A stretch of DNA of 64,000 bases from Cellulomonas xiejunii (GTDB lineage: Bacteria > Actinomycetota > Actinomycetes > Actinomycetales > Cellulomonadaceae), in assembly GCF_024508315.1 (NCBI RefSeq), contig NZ_CP101987.1:930001-994000 (forward strand). Direction: 5' to 3'. This document shows, piece after piece, positions 26,136 through 34,685 of this stretch. Numbering within the stretch: position 1 is the first letter of the stretch; the number at the start of each line of letters is the position of its first letter. Under the pieces are notes generated by a model. The model was not told the origin of the DNA, searched no databases, and was given only the letters and a program-made list of their open reading frames with translations. Position numbers and translations under genes: made by a program.

Positions 26136-27331
26136 GCGGCGCGACGGCGGCGGTCGCCCCGCTGTCGATCGCGATGGTCGGCACACGCGGGGTGCCGGCG
26201 CGCTACGGCGGCTTCGAGACGGCCGTCGAGGAGGTCGGGCGCCGGCTCGCCGACGCGGGCCACCGGGTCCGCGTCTACTGCCGGTCGGGCAACTCCGAGC
26301 TGGCGTCGTACGCGGGGATGGAGCTCGTCACCCTGCCGGCGCTGCGGCAGCGTTCGCTGGAGACGTTGAGCCACACCGGCGTGTCCGTGGGTCACCTGCT
26401 GGGTCGCCGGACCGACGTGGCGTTCGTCTTCAACGCCGCGAACGCGCCGTACCTCCCGCTGCTGCGCATGGCGCGGATCCCCGTAGCGACGCACGTCGAC
26501 GGGCTCGAGTGGCAGCGGGCGAAGTGGGGCGGCGCGGGGCGCCGGTACTACCGCGCGGCGGAGACCGCGGCGGTGCGCTGGTCCGACGCGCTGATCGCGG
26601 ACGCCGTCGGCATCGCCGACTACTACCGGTCGGAGTACGACGTGCCCACGACCCTGCTGACCTACGGCGCGCCCGTCCTCGCGGATCCCGGCCACGACGC
26701 CCTCGCCGACGTCGGCCTCGAGCCCGGGGGGTACCACCTGGTCGTCGCGCGCTTCGAGCCGGAGAACCACGTGGACCTGTGGGTCGAGGGCTACGTGCGC
26801 AGCGGGGCGCGCCGGCCGCTCGTGGTCGTGGGGTCCGCGCCGTACGCCGACGCGTACACCGCCCGCGTGCACGCCGCGGCGCAGGGGGACCCGCGCGTGC
26901 GGTTCCTCGGCGGCGTGTGGGACCAGCGCCTGCTCGACCAGCTGTACGCCCACAGCCTCACCTACCTGCACGGGCACTCCGTCGGGGGGACCAACCCCTC
27001 GCTGCTGCGGGCGATCGGCGCCGGAGCGGCGACGGTGGCCTACGACGTCTCGTTCAACCGCGAGGTCGCGGGGGGCGACGGCGTCTACGTGCGCGAGTCC
27101 GGGGAGGTCGCGCGGGCATTGCAGGACGCGGAGGCCGACGAGCCCGTGACACGGGCGCGGGGTGCGCGGCTGCGCGAGCGCGCGCGGGCGTACGACTGGG
27201 ACGAGGTCGCGGCCGGGTACGAGCAGCTCGCCGTCGCGCTCGCCGAGCGGCGGGCGTCCGGCCCGCACCGGGGGGCGTCGCGCCGAGGCGCCGACGCGGT
27301 GCCCGCTCGCGAGACGGAGGTCGTGCGATGA
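26132..27331 (+). CDS. Glycosyltransferase with DUF1972 N-terminal domain
   Basis: Cytoplasmic GT-B-fold transferase of 399 residues. The N-terminus carries the DUF1972 signature MVGTRGVPARYGGFETAVEE. The C-terminal half has the Rossmann region VVARFEPENHVDLWVEGY and SVGGTNPSLLRAIGAG in the nucleotide-sugar site. DUF1972 transferases are typically rhamnosyl- or related transferases in surface polysaccharide loci. It starts at GTG 26132 overlapping the cytidylyltransferase stop, and ends overlapping the next ATG. Confidence 0.88.
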   Translation: MSGATAAVAPLSIAMVGTRGVPARYGGFETAVEEVGRRLADAGHRVRVYCRSGNSELASYAGMELVTLPALRQRSLETLSHTGVSVGHLLGRRTDVAFVFNAANAPYLPLLRMARIPVATHVDGLEWQRAKWGGAGRRYYRAAETAAVRWSDALIADAVGIADYYRSEYDVPTTLLTYGAPVLADPGHDALADVGLEPGGYHLVVARFEPENHVDLWVEGYVRSGARRPLVVVGSAPYADAYTARVHAAAQGDPRVRFLGGVWDQRLLDQLYAHSLTYLHGHSVGGTNPSLLRAIGAGAATVAYDVSFNREVAGGDGVYVRESGEVARALQDAEADEPVTRARGARLRERARAYDWDEVAAGYEQLAVALAERRASGPHRGASRRGADAVPARETEVVR

Positions 27332-28101
27332 CGCAGACGTCCACCCACCCGCCCGTCCGCCCGGCGGACGAGACCTTCCGTCAGACGCTCGGCCGTCTCT
27401 CCTCCGCGCAGAAGGGTGCCGCGCGCAGCGCACCGGCGTACTCGCGCTTCGTCAACCGGCGGCTCGGTCGCGTGCTCGCGGCGTGGGCGTACCGGCGCGG
27501 GCTGTCGCCCAACGCGGTGACGGGCATCAGCGCGCTGTGCACCTTCTCCGCCATCGCGCTGCTCGCCCTGGTGCCGCCGAGCGTCCTGCTCGGGGTCGCG
27601 GTCAGCGTCCTGCTCGTCCTGGGGTACGCGTTCGACTCGGCGGACGGCCAGGTCGCGCGGCTGACGGGCACGGGGAGCGTCGCGGGGGAGTGGCTCGACC
27701 ACATGGTCGACGCGACCAAGGTCGTCACCCTGCCGCTCGCGCTGGCCGTCGGCATCCACCGGTTCACGGACCTCGACGACGCCTGGCTGCTGGTCCCGCT
27801 CGCGAACGCCGTCGTCGGCTCGGTGCTGTTCTTCGGGATGATGCTCACGGAGCAGCTGCGCCGCGCGCAGGGTGTCGTCTCGCGTGCCACGACCGCAGGG
27901 CGCCTGCCGTGGCTCCGCTCGGTCCTGGTCCTGCCGACCGACTATGGCGTGCTGTGCCTCGCGTTCCTCCTCTACGGGCTCCCGCACGTCTTCGTCCCGC
28001 TCCTCGGCCTCCTCACCCTCGGCTCTGCGGGCTTCCTGGTCCTCGCGCTGCCGAAGTGGTTCCGAGACGTCCGCGCACTGGCACAGAGGGCGGGCGCATG
28101 A
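27328..28101 (+). CDS. CDP-alcohol phosphatidyltransferase family enzyme
   Basis: Membrane enzyme of 257 residues. It carries the full CDP-OH-P signature from Asp in FDSADGQVAR to HMVD: D-x2-DG-x2-AR-x8-G-x3-D-x3-D is intact. About six membrane helices are present. The family transfers a phospho-alcohol moiety from or to a CDP-activated donor. Co-translation with a TagD-like enzyme and a glycosyltransferase suggests it places a phospho-alcohol group on a lipid or on the polysaccharide precursor, not a housekeeping phospholipid role; this is inference. Overlaps both neighbours by 4 bases. Confidence 0.87.
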   Translation: MTQTSTHPPVRPADETFRQTLGRLSSAQKGAARSAPAYSRFVNRRLGRVLAAWAYRRGLSPNAVTGISALCTFSAIALLALVPPSVLLGVAVSVLLVLGYAFDSADGQVARLTGTGSVAGEWLDHMVDATKVVTLPLALAVGIHRFTDLDDAWLLVPLANAVVGSVLFFGMMLTEQLRRAQGVVSRATTAGRLPWLRSVLVLPTDYGVLCLAFLLYGLPHVFVPLLGLLTLGSAGFLVLALPKWFRDVRALAQRAGA

Positions 28102-29075
28102 GCGGGGACACGTTCGTCCCCGTCGTGTTCGAGCTCGAGCTGCCCTTCCTCGAGCTGCAGGCCCGCTCGTTCGCCCGCAACGTCGCCCCCGAGCTGGTCG
28201 AGCGCGTGCTCGTCCTCGACAACACCCGGCACGGCATCCCCGCCCGCAGGCGTGAGGCGATCGTCGCGGCGTACGGCGTCCACGCGCCGCGCGTCGAGAT
28301 CGTCGCCGCGCGCGACGTCGCACCACCAGTGACGTCGCTCGGCTGGACGAGCCAGCAGGTGCTCAAGCTCGCCGTGGCGCGTCAGGTGCGCACCGAGCGG
28401 TACGTCACGCTCGACGCGAAGAACGTCGTCGTCAACCGTCTGGACCCCGGGTACCTGCGCGCGACCGACGGGCGTCCCCGCGTCGGCGCGCACCCGTACA
28501 CGCACCACCCCCTGCGGTCCTCGGTGGAGCGCGCGCTCGCGTACTTCGACCTCGACGCGAGGGACCACCTCGAGAGCTTCCCGGTCACGGTGACGCCCTA
28601 CGTCATGCAGACCGCGGAGGTGCGCGATCTGCTGGACGAGGTCGAGCGACGCGAGGAGAGAGGCTTCGAAGCGGCCTTCGTCCGGCTCGACGTCACCGAG
28701 TTCGGGTTGTACGCGGCATGGCTCACCCGGCGCCACGGCGACCGCTCCGCCGTCTACGCCGAGGACCAGCCGGGGTGCCCGACGGTGTGGCCCGGTCGCC
28801 CGTCGCTCGAGGCGGTGGAGGAGGCCGTGCGGCTCGCCGGGACCGGCCTGCCGGTGCTCTCCGTCCACCGCACGGCGCTCGTGCGGATGGACGGCGCCGC
28901 GATCGACGCCCTGTGCGGGTTCTGGTCGCGGGCAGGGCTGTTCCCGGACGTGGCGGCGGCACGCGCCTTCGTCGACGACTACCGGCGGTTCTACGCCCGG
29001 CACGTGTGGGTCAAGCGCGCACGGGAGGCGCCGACGCGCCTCGCCCGTCGAGTGCGCGAACGGGTGGGGGCGTGA
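28098..29075 (+). CDS. DUF6492 family protein, possible glycosyltransferase
   Basis: Soluble 325-residue protein. The N-terminus FVPVVFELELPFLELQARSF and the stretch VTLDAKNVVVNRLDPGYL resemble a GT-A-type domain in which LDAKN stands where a metal-binding DxD usually lies. GYLRA and VDDYRRFYARHVW are other conserved-looking parts. DUF6492 proteins are found in actinobacterial cell-surface loci, but no activity is established. It overlaps the upstream CDP-alcohol phosphotransferase by 4 bases. Confidence 0.7.
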   Translation: MSGDTFVPVVFELELPFLELQARSFARNVAPELVERVLVLDNTRHGIPARRREAIVAAYGVHAPRVEIVAARDVAPPVTSLGWTSQQVLKLAVARQVRTERYVTLDAKNVVVNRLDPGYLRATDGRPRVGAHPYTHHPLRSSVERALAYFDLDARDHLESFPVTVTPYVMQTAEVRDLLDEVERREERGFEAAFVRLDVTEFGLYAAWLTRRHGDRSAVYAEDQPGCPTVWPGRPSLEAVEEAVRLAGTGLPVLSVHRTALVRMDGAAIDALCGFWSRAGLFPDVAAARAFVDDYRRFYARHVWVKRAREAPTRLARRVRERVGA

Positions 29076-30163
29076 TGGCGGCCGGTCGGATGCGGGTGCT
29101 CCTCGACGGGTACTGGTGGCACGAGGGGCCGCCGTCGAACGCCATGGTCCAGCGCGAGCTCGTGCGCGGCTGGGCTCGGACGCACCCCGAGGACGAGCTC
29201 GTCATCGCCGTGCCGGCGGCTCACCTCGAGGCTGTCCGCGAGCACGTGCCCGCGGGTGTCGAGCTCGTCGGGGTGCGCCGACGACCGCACGGGGTGTCCG
29301 TCATGTCCGAGTACCCGTCGGTGCTGCGCCGTGTCGGTGCCGACGTCGCCGTGACGCACAACTTCGCCCCGTGGGGCGTCCCGAGCGTCGTCTTCCTCCA
29401 CGACGTGCTCTTCCAGGACCAGCCGCGGTGGTTCACCCCGGCAGAACGCCTCTACCTCGCGCCGGTCACCGCCCTGCTGCCGCGTGCCGGTGCGGTCGTC
29501 ACGTCCTCCGGGCACGAGGCGCGGCGCATCGAGCGGCGCAACCGGCGGGTCGGTCAGGTGCGGTCGATCGGCATCGCCCCCGACCCGCGCCTCGCGACCC
29601 TGGCGCCGGTCCGGCCGCAGGTGCTCGCGGGCGTGGACGACTTCGTCCTCACCGTGGGGCGGCTCAACGTGCGCAAGAACCTCGGGACCGCGATCGCGGC
29701 CGCCGTCCGGACGGGTGAGATCGGCCCTGCCCGTCCGCTCGTGGTCGTCGGCGGCCCCGACGGCCGTGGCCCAGGGTTCGGGCCGGCGGCCCTGCAGGCG
29801 ATCGAGGACGGTGCGGTCGTCCTGACGGGGCACGTCGCGGATGCCGAGCTGGCCTGGCTGTACCGGAACGCCGCCCTGTTCGTCTTCCTCTCGCTCGACG
29901 AGGGCTTCGGCCTGCCGCCGGTCGAGGCGCTCTCCTTCGGCACCCCGGTCGTCGCGAGCGACATCGGGGTGTTCCGCGAGACGATCGGCGCCCACGCGCG
30001 GCTCGTCGACCCGCTCGACGTCGACGCTGCCGCTGCCGCCATCCGCCAGGAGCTGGCGCGCGGCCGGTGCGCGCCGGTGCAGCCGCTCGCGTGGGACGAC
30101 GCAGCGGCAGCGCTCCGCGACACGGCCGCGGCCCTCCACCACGGGCGTCGACGTGTCGCCTGA
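29075..30163 (+). CDS. GT4-family glycosyltransferase
   Basis: Cytoplasmic GT-B transferase of 362 residues. The C-terminal domain shows LTVGRLNVRKNLGTAI and the sugar-nucleotide site SLDEGFGLPPVEALSFGTPV with the EX7E pattern, then VVASDIGVFRETIG. ATG 29075 overlaps the last base of the previous stop; GTG 29072 is an equally coupled alternative. Donor and acceptor are unknown. Confidence 0.87.
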   Translation: MAAGRMRVLLDGYWWHEGPPSNAMVQRELVRGWARTHPEDELVIAVPAAHLEAVREHVPAGVELVGVRRRPHGVSVMSEYPSVLRRVGADVAVTHNFAPWGVPSVVFLHDVLFQDQPRWFTPAERLYLAPVTALLPRAGAVVTSSGHEARRIERRNRRVGQVRSIGIAPDPRLATLAPVRPQVLAGVDDFVLTVGRLNVRKNLGTAIAAAVRTGEIGPARPLVVVGGPDGRGPGFGPAALQAIEDGAVVLTGHVADAELAWLYRNAALFVFLSLDEGFGLPPVEALSFGTPVVASDIGVFRETIGAHARLVDPLDVDAAAAAIRQELARGRCAPVQPLAWDDAAAALRDTAAALHHGRRRVA

Positions 30164-31118
30164 CGTCGCCGGAGTCCCGCGCACCGCGCTCGTCGTCGTG
30201 AACTACGGGTCGTCGGTGCTCCTCGAGCAGAACCTGGCACGGACCGCCGCCGCGCCGGGCACGTCCGTCGTCGTCGTCGACAGCTTCTCGACGTCCGCCG
30301 AACGAGCCGACGTCAGGGCGGTCTCCACCCGCCACGGGTGGGACCTCGTCGAGCCGGACCGCAACACGGGCTTCGGCGCCGGCGCCAACCTGGGTGTGGC
30401 GCGGGCGGTGCAGGCGGGCGCCACGCACGTCGTGCTGCTCAACCCCGATCTGGCACTGGAGCCCGCGGACGTCGCCCGCCTCGTCGCCCGGACCGTCGAG
30501 GACCCGGACGCGCTCGTCGCGCCACGCATCCTCGCGCCGTCGGGCCTGCCGTTCGCCGCGTCGACCACGGACCTGCTCCTCGACGACGGGACGATGCGGT
30601 CGAGCACCCGTCGTCCCGAGCCGCCCGACGGGCGCCCGTACGTCGAGTGGCTCTCCGGAGCGTGCCTCGCGTGCGACGTGGGGCTCTGGCACCGGATCGG
30701 CGGCTTCGCCGAGGAGTACTTCCTCTACTGGGAGGACGTCGACCTGTCCGTCCGCGCCCAGCAGCTCGGTGCCCGGCTCGTCGTCGCCACCGAGGTGACC
30801 GCCGTGCACGACGAGGGCGGCACGCAGCAGCGCACGGGCCGTGCCAAGTCCGAGACGTACTACTACTTCAACATCCGCAACCGGCTCCTCCACGCGGCGC
30901 GCAGGCTCGACCCGGCCGACCGCCGCCGTTGGTGGCGCACGACCCCGCGGGCCGTGCGCTCGATCGTGCTGCAGGGGGGCCGTCGACAGCTCCTGACGTC
31001 GCTCGCTCCGTGGCGGGCGGCGTTCCGGGGCGTGCGCGACGGGCACCGTGCGCTGCGGGCGGCCGGTGCCGGGCCGGCGTCCCGCCCGACGTCAGAGCGT
31101 CGCCGTGCCGCGGCGTAG
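30153..31118 (+). CDS. GT2-family glycosyltransferase (rhamnosyltransferase-like)
   Basis: 321-residue GT-A transferase. ALVVVNYGSSVLLEQNL starts the fold, NTGFGAGANLGVARAV follows, the metal site is probably LLNPDLAL, and the acceptor region is LSGACLACDVGLWHRIGGF with YFLYWEDVDLSVRAQQLG. This is the WcaA/rhamnosyltransferase-like branch. GTG 30153 lies 11 bp inside the upstream gene. Its last 27 bp overlap tail-to-tail with the minus-strand transferase that follows. Confidence 0.87.
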   Translation: MSPDVAGVPRTALVVVNYGSSVLLEQNLARTAAAPGTSVVVVDSFSTSAERADVRAVSTRHGWDLVEPDRNTGFGAGANLGVARAVQAGATHVVLLNPDLALEPADVARLVARTVEDPDALVAPRILAPSGLPFAASTTDLLLDDGTMRSSTRRPEPPDGRPYVEWLSGACLACDVGLWHRIGGFAEEYFLYWEDVDLSVRAQQLGARLVVATEVTAVHDEGGTQQRTGRAKSETYYYFNIRNRLLHAARRLDPADRRRWWRTTPRAVRSIVLQGGRRQLLTSLAPWRAAFRGVRDGHRALRAAGAGPASRPTSERRRAAA

Positions 31119-32126
31119 CCGCAGCGCCTCGCGGTAGGCCTCCCGATGCGCCACCCCTGCCTCGTCCCACTCCCGCCGCGACAGGTCCGGCTGCTGCGCC
31201 CGCGCTCCGCGGGCCGCCTGCAGCGCCCGTCGGATGGCCGCGCCGTCGAGCTCGCCCTCGAAGGTGAGCACCCAACCCGGCCCGACCTCCTGCGCGAGCG
31301 CGCGGTTGGCCTCGTTGTCCGGCACGAGCACCGGGCGGTCGAGCGAGAGCGCGAGGAGCACCGTCCCGGAGTTGTGCATGTGCAGGTACGGCAGGACCAC
31401 GAGCTCGCCCGAGGTCACCGCGCGCACCAGGTCCGCGTCGTCGAGGAACCGCAGGTCGAGGTGGATCGCGTCGTCGCCGTCGGCGGCCGTACGCACGTCG
31501 CCCTCGAGGTCCGGCCCGGACGGGTTGCCCGCGACGAGCAGGCTGAGCGCCGGGTCCTCGGCGTGCGCGTCACGGAAGGCGCCGATGAGCCCGACCACGT
31601 TCTTGTACCGCCGGACCAGGCCGGCGTACGTCACCTGACCGGGGACGGCGTCCGCCCGCTCGACGTCGGCGAACCAGTCCCGGTAGTGCCCGTGCAGGAC
31701 GATCGCCGACGGGCGTCCCGTCGGCGGCGTGGTCTCGTTGAGCACCACGTGCAGCGTCGTCGCGTCGTCCAGCAGGCGCAGCCACGCGTAGTCGAGCCGG
31801 CCGAGCCCCGACGGCAGCTCGAGGTTGTGGACGGTGCGGACGACCGGTGTGCGCGTGAGCCGCACGCGTGCCCAGAACGCGTAGGCGAGCAGCAGGCGCA
31901 GCGCGCGCCGCACCGGCGTGCGCCCGCCGAGCCGCGTCTCCGGCCAGTGCACGTGGACGACGTCGTACCGGCCCACCAGCGCGCGGCCGTAGGAGAAGAG
32001 CACCGGCTCGACGTCGGGCGTCCGCTCGAGCGCCGCGTGCAGCATCGCGATGTACGGGTTGGTCGTCGCACGGATCCGGGCGAACGGCTGGAGCACGCGA
32101 ATCGGTCGAGCGGCGGTCGCGGGCAC
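31092..32126 (-). CDS. Glycosyltransferase, GT-B fold (GumI-like appearance)
   Basis: 344-residue transferase encoded against the direction of its neighbours. Features: N-terminal VLQPFARIRATTNPYIAML, VVHVHWPET, YAGLVRRYKNVVGLIGAFRD as the start of the second Rossmann domain, and NSGTVLLALSLDRPVLVPDN in the donor site. The pattern recalls beta-mannosyltransferases such as GumI, but this is from memory and weak. GTG 32126 has GAGGAGG just upstream on the minus strand. It is divergent from the next GT2 gene (120 bp) and overlaps the previous gene's 3' end. Confidence 0.78.
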   Translation of the reverse strand: MPATAARPIRVLQPFARIRATTNPYIAMLHAALERTPDVEPVLFSYGRALVGRYDVVHVHWPETRLGGRTPVRRALRLLLAYAFWARVRLTRTPVVRTVHNLELPSGLGRLDYAWLRLLDDATTLHVVLNETTPPTGRPSAIVLHGHYRDWFADVERADAVPGQVTYAGLVRRYKNVVGLIGAFRDAHAEDPALSLLVAGNPSGPDLEGDVRTAADGDDAIHLDLRFLDDADLVRAVTSGELVVLPYLHMHNSGTVLLALSLDRPVLVPDNEANRALAQEVGPGWVLTFEGELDGAAIRRALQAARGARAQQPDLSRREWDEAGVAHREAYREALRLRRGTATL

Positions 32127-32246
32127 GGGCCCTCCTCGGGACGTCGGTCGGCGGTCGCGCTGACGCTACCCTGGCGGTCCGCGCCGCGGGGGCCGCCTTC
32201 CACACCGGTCCTCGCCCACTCATCACCTGGTCAGGAAGGCGCACCC

Positions 32247-33227
32247 TTGTCCGTGCTCACCGTCGCGGTCCTCACGTTCCGTCGTAACGAGCTGCTCGCC
32301 ACGCTGCTGCCCCAGCTCCTGCAGCAGACCCGCGCGCTCACCGACGCCGGGACGACGGCGACGGTGCTCGTCGTCGACAACGACCCCGACGGCGGCGCCG
32401 CGGACGTCGTCACGGCGCTCGGCGACGCCGCGGTCCGGTACGTGGCGGAGCCGCGTCCGGGCATCGCCGTCGCCCGGCAGCGGGCGCTCGCCGAGACCAC
32501 GGCGTCCGACGCCCTTGTCTTCGTCGACGACGACGAGGTGCCGGAGGGCGGGTGGCTCGCGCACCTCGTCGACGTGTGGCGGCGCGAGGGCGTCGCCGCG
32601 GTCACCGGGCCGGTCGTCTCGGTCTTCGACGGCGACCTCGACCCCTGGATCGTCGCCGGCGGGTTCTTCGACCGGGCGCACGCCCGCGACCACGTCACAG
32701 GGGACCGGGTGCCGGCGGCGGCGACCAACAACCTGCTGCTCGACCTCGACGCCGTCCGCCGGCACGGCCTCGCGTTCGACGCGTCGATCGGGCTCGCCGG
32801 CGGGGAGGACACCCGCTTCACCCGTGCGCTCGTCACCGCGGGCGAAGAGATCGTGTGGTGCGCAGAGGCCCGGGTGCTTGACCGCGTCCCCGCGGCACGC
32901 ATGACCCGCGCGTACGTGGTCCGCCGGAGGTTCGCGCAGGGCCACGTGAGCGCCGGGACCACCATCGCGCTGACGCCCGGGGCCGGTCCGGCCCTCGTCG
33001 CTCGTGCACGGTGCGTGGGGCAGGCCCTCGTGCGCGTCGTCGGGGGTGCGCTCGCGGCGTCCGCCGGCACCGTCCTGCGCCGCTCGTCGCTCCAGGCCCG
33101 CGGCGTGGCGACGTGCGCGCGAGGGCTCGGCGTCGGCGCCGCGGCACTCGGCGTGCCCTTCGAGGAGTACCGGCGGGCCTCGGCGACCTCCGGGCCTCCC
33201 GCACCGGTCGGTCGGAGCGCGTCGTGA
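32247..33227 (+). CDS. GT2-family glycosyltransferase, TTG start
   Basis: 326-residue GT-A transferase: LTVAVLTFRRNELLATLLP, the metal-binding VFVDDDEVPEGGW, AATNNLLLDLDAVRRHG and GGEDTRFTRAL. TTG 32247 is preferred because AGGAAGG (32233-32239) lies 7 bp before it; GTG 32253 is the next candidate but is 13 bp away. The stop overlaps the flippase start (GTGA), so transfer and export genes are coupled. Confidence 0.85.
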   Translation: MSVLTVAVLTFRRNELLATLLPQLLQQTRALTDAGTTATVLVVDNDPDGGAADVVTALGDAAVRYVAEPRPGIAVARQRALAETTASDALVFVDDDEVPEGGWLAHLVDVWRREGVAAVTGPVVSVFDGDLDPWIVAGGFFDRAHARDHVTGDRVPAAATNNLLLDLDAVRRHGLAFDASIGLAGGEDTRFTRALVTAGEEIVWCAEARVLDRVPAARMTRAYVVRRRFAQGHVSAGTTIALTPGAGPALVARARCVGQALVRVVGGALAASAGTVLRRSSLQARGVATCARGLGVGAAALGVPFEEYRRASATSGPPAPVGRSAS

Positions 33228-34576
33228 CCGCGCAGGACGAGCGCCAGAGGTCCGCCGTTCGCCAGGTCGGCTCGACGGCGGTCGTCAAGGTCGTCGTGAT
33301 GGGGGTCGCGGGCCTGGCCGGCATCGCGACGAGCCGTCTCATCATCGAGCACTACGGCGTGGACGCGTTCGCCCAGTACGGCCTGCTGACCGGGCTCACC
33401 GGGCTCATGCCGTTCGCCGACCTGGGCGTCGCGGCCGTCATCGTCAACGCGGTGGCGTCGGCGGCGCAGCCCCGGACGGATCGCGAGGTGCGGCGCACCA
33501 TCACGAGCGCCTTCCGCATCCTGCTGGTCTCCGCGACCGTCATCGCCACGGTGGCCGTCGTCATCGGCGCCCTGGGGTGGTGGCCCGCGCTGCTCGGTGA
33601 CGGGCTGATGGGGGAGCGCGGCGCCACCGCCGCGACCGTCTGCCTGCTCGTGTTCGCCCTCGCGCTGCCCCTCGGGGTCGGCCAGCGCGTCCTCGTGGCG
33701 CTCGGCAGGAACGCTCAGCAGACCGCGCTGGGCGGCATCGCTTCGCCGCTCGTGCTCTGCGGCGTGGCGGGGTCGGTCGCACTGGCGTGGGCGTTCGGGC
33801 CGTTCGTCGCCGTCTTCTCGTACGTCGCCAACGCCGCCGTGGCGTTCGTCAGCCTCGTGCTCGCTGCGCGACTCCTGTCGCCCCAGGTCACCGCGGCTGC
33901 CAGGGACGTCCCGCGCCTGCGCAGCGTCCCGGGCGCCAAGGTCGTGGACGTGGCCTGGCCGATGCTCGTCCAGATGGTCGCGCTGCCCATCGCGATGCAG
34001 ACCGACCGGCTCCTGCTGAGCCACCTCGCCGGTGCGGGCGAGCTCGCCGAGTACAACCTCGGGGCGCAGACCTTCGGCCTCATCAACCAGGTCGTCGGAG
34101 CGGCCGGGGTCGCGCTCTGGCCGGTCTACGCACGCGCACGCGCCGCGGGCAGGATCGAGAGCCCTGCGCGCGCGTCGGTGGCGTTCGCCGGGCTGGCTGC
34201 CGCGCTCGGGCTGCTCCTGTGGCTTGCTCTGCCGCTCGTCACGCAGGTCATCACGAAGGGCAAGATCGAGATGACGACGGCCCTGGCCGCCTCGTTCTTC
34301 CTGTTCGTCGTGGTGCAGGGGGCCAAGTACCCGCTCGGCATGTACATGACGGACGCGCGCGGCCTGCGGTTCCAGGTCGTCCCGATCGTCGTGATGGTGC
34401 CGCTCAACCTCGGCCTCTCGTGGGCGCTCATCGGGCCGCTCGACGCCGCCGGTCCGATCCTCGGGTCGGCGCTGGCCGTGATGGTGTGCCAGGTCGTGCC
34501 GAACGCCTGGTACGTGCGCCGCGACCTCGCTCGCCGGCGCGACGCAGGGGCCGAACCGACGCCGCAGATCGGGTGA
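33224..34576 (+). CDS. Wzx-like oligosaccharide flippase
   Basis: Polytopic membrane protein of 450 residues with about twelve helices. VKVVVMGVAGLAGIATSRLI opens the fold, followed by FAQYGLLTGLTGLMPFADLG, a pattern of polysaccharide exporters of the MOP superfamily. MQTDRLLLSHLAGAGELAEY marks the start of the second half. It would translocate lipid-linked repeat units across the membrane for polymerisation by the Wzy-like protein at 41.6 kb. Confidence 0.87.
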   Translation: MTAQDERQRSAVRQVGSTAVVKVVVMGVAGLAGIATSRLIIEHYGVDAFAQYGLLTGLTGLMPFADLGVAAVIVNAVASAAQPRTDREVRRTITSAFRILLVSATVIATVAVVIGALGWWPALLGDGLMGERGATAATVCLLVFALALPLGVGQRVLVALGRNAQQTALGGIASPLVLCGVAGSVALAWAFGPFVAVFSYVANAAVAFVSLVLAARLLSPQVTAAARDVPRLRSVPGAKVVDVAWPMLVQMVALPIAMQTDRLLLSHLAGAGELAEYNLGAQTFGLINQVVGAAGVALWPVYARARAAGRIESPARASVAFAGLAAALGLLLWLALPLVTQVITKGKIEMTTALAASFFLFVVVQGAKYPLGMYMTDARGLRFQVVPIVVMVPLNLGLSWALIGPLDAAGPILGSALAVMVCQVVPNAWYVRRDLARRRDAGAEPTPQIG

Positions 34577-34685
34577 TCCCGGACATATTCACCCGCGCAG
34601 ACGCCGTCCCTGCGCAGGACTTGCGCTTAGGGTGCGGCAAGACCGTGCGGCCGCCGCAGTGCGGGACGTCGTGGAGGGAAAGCGC

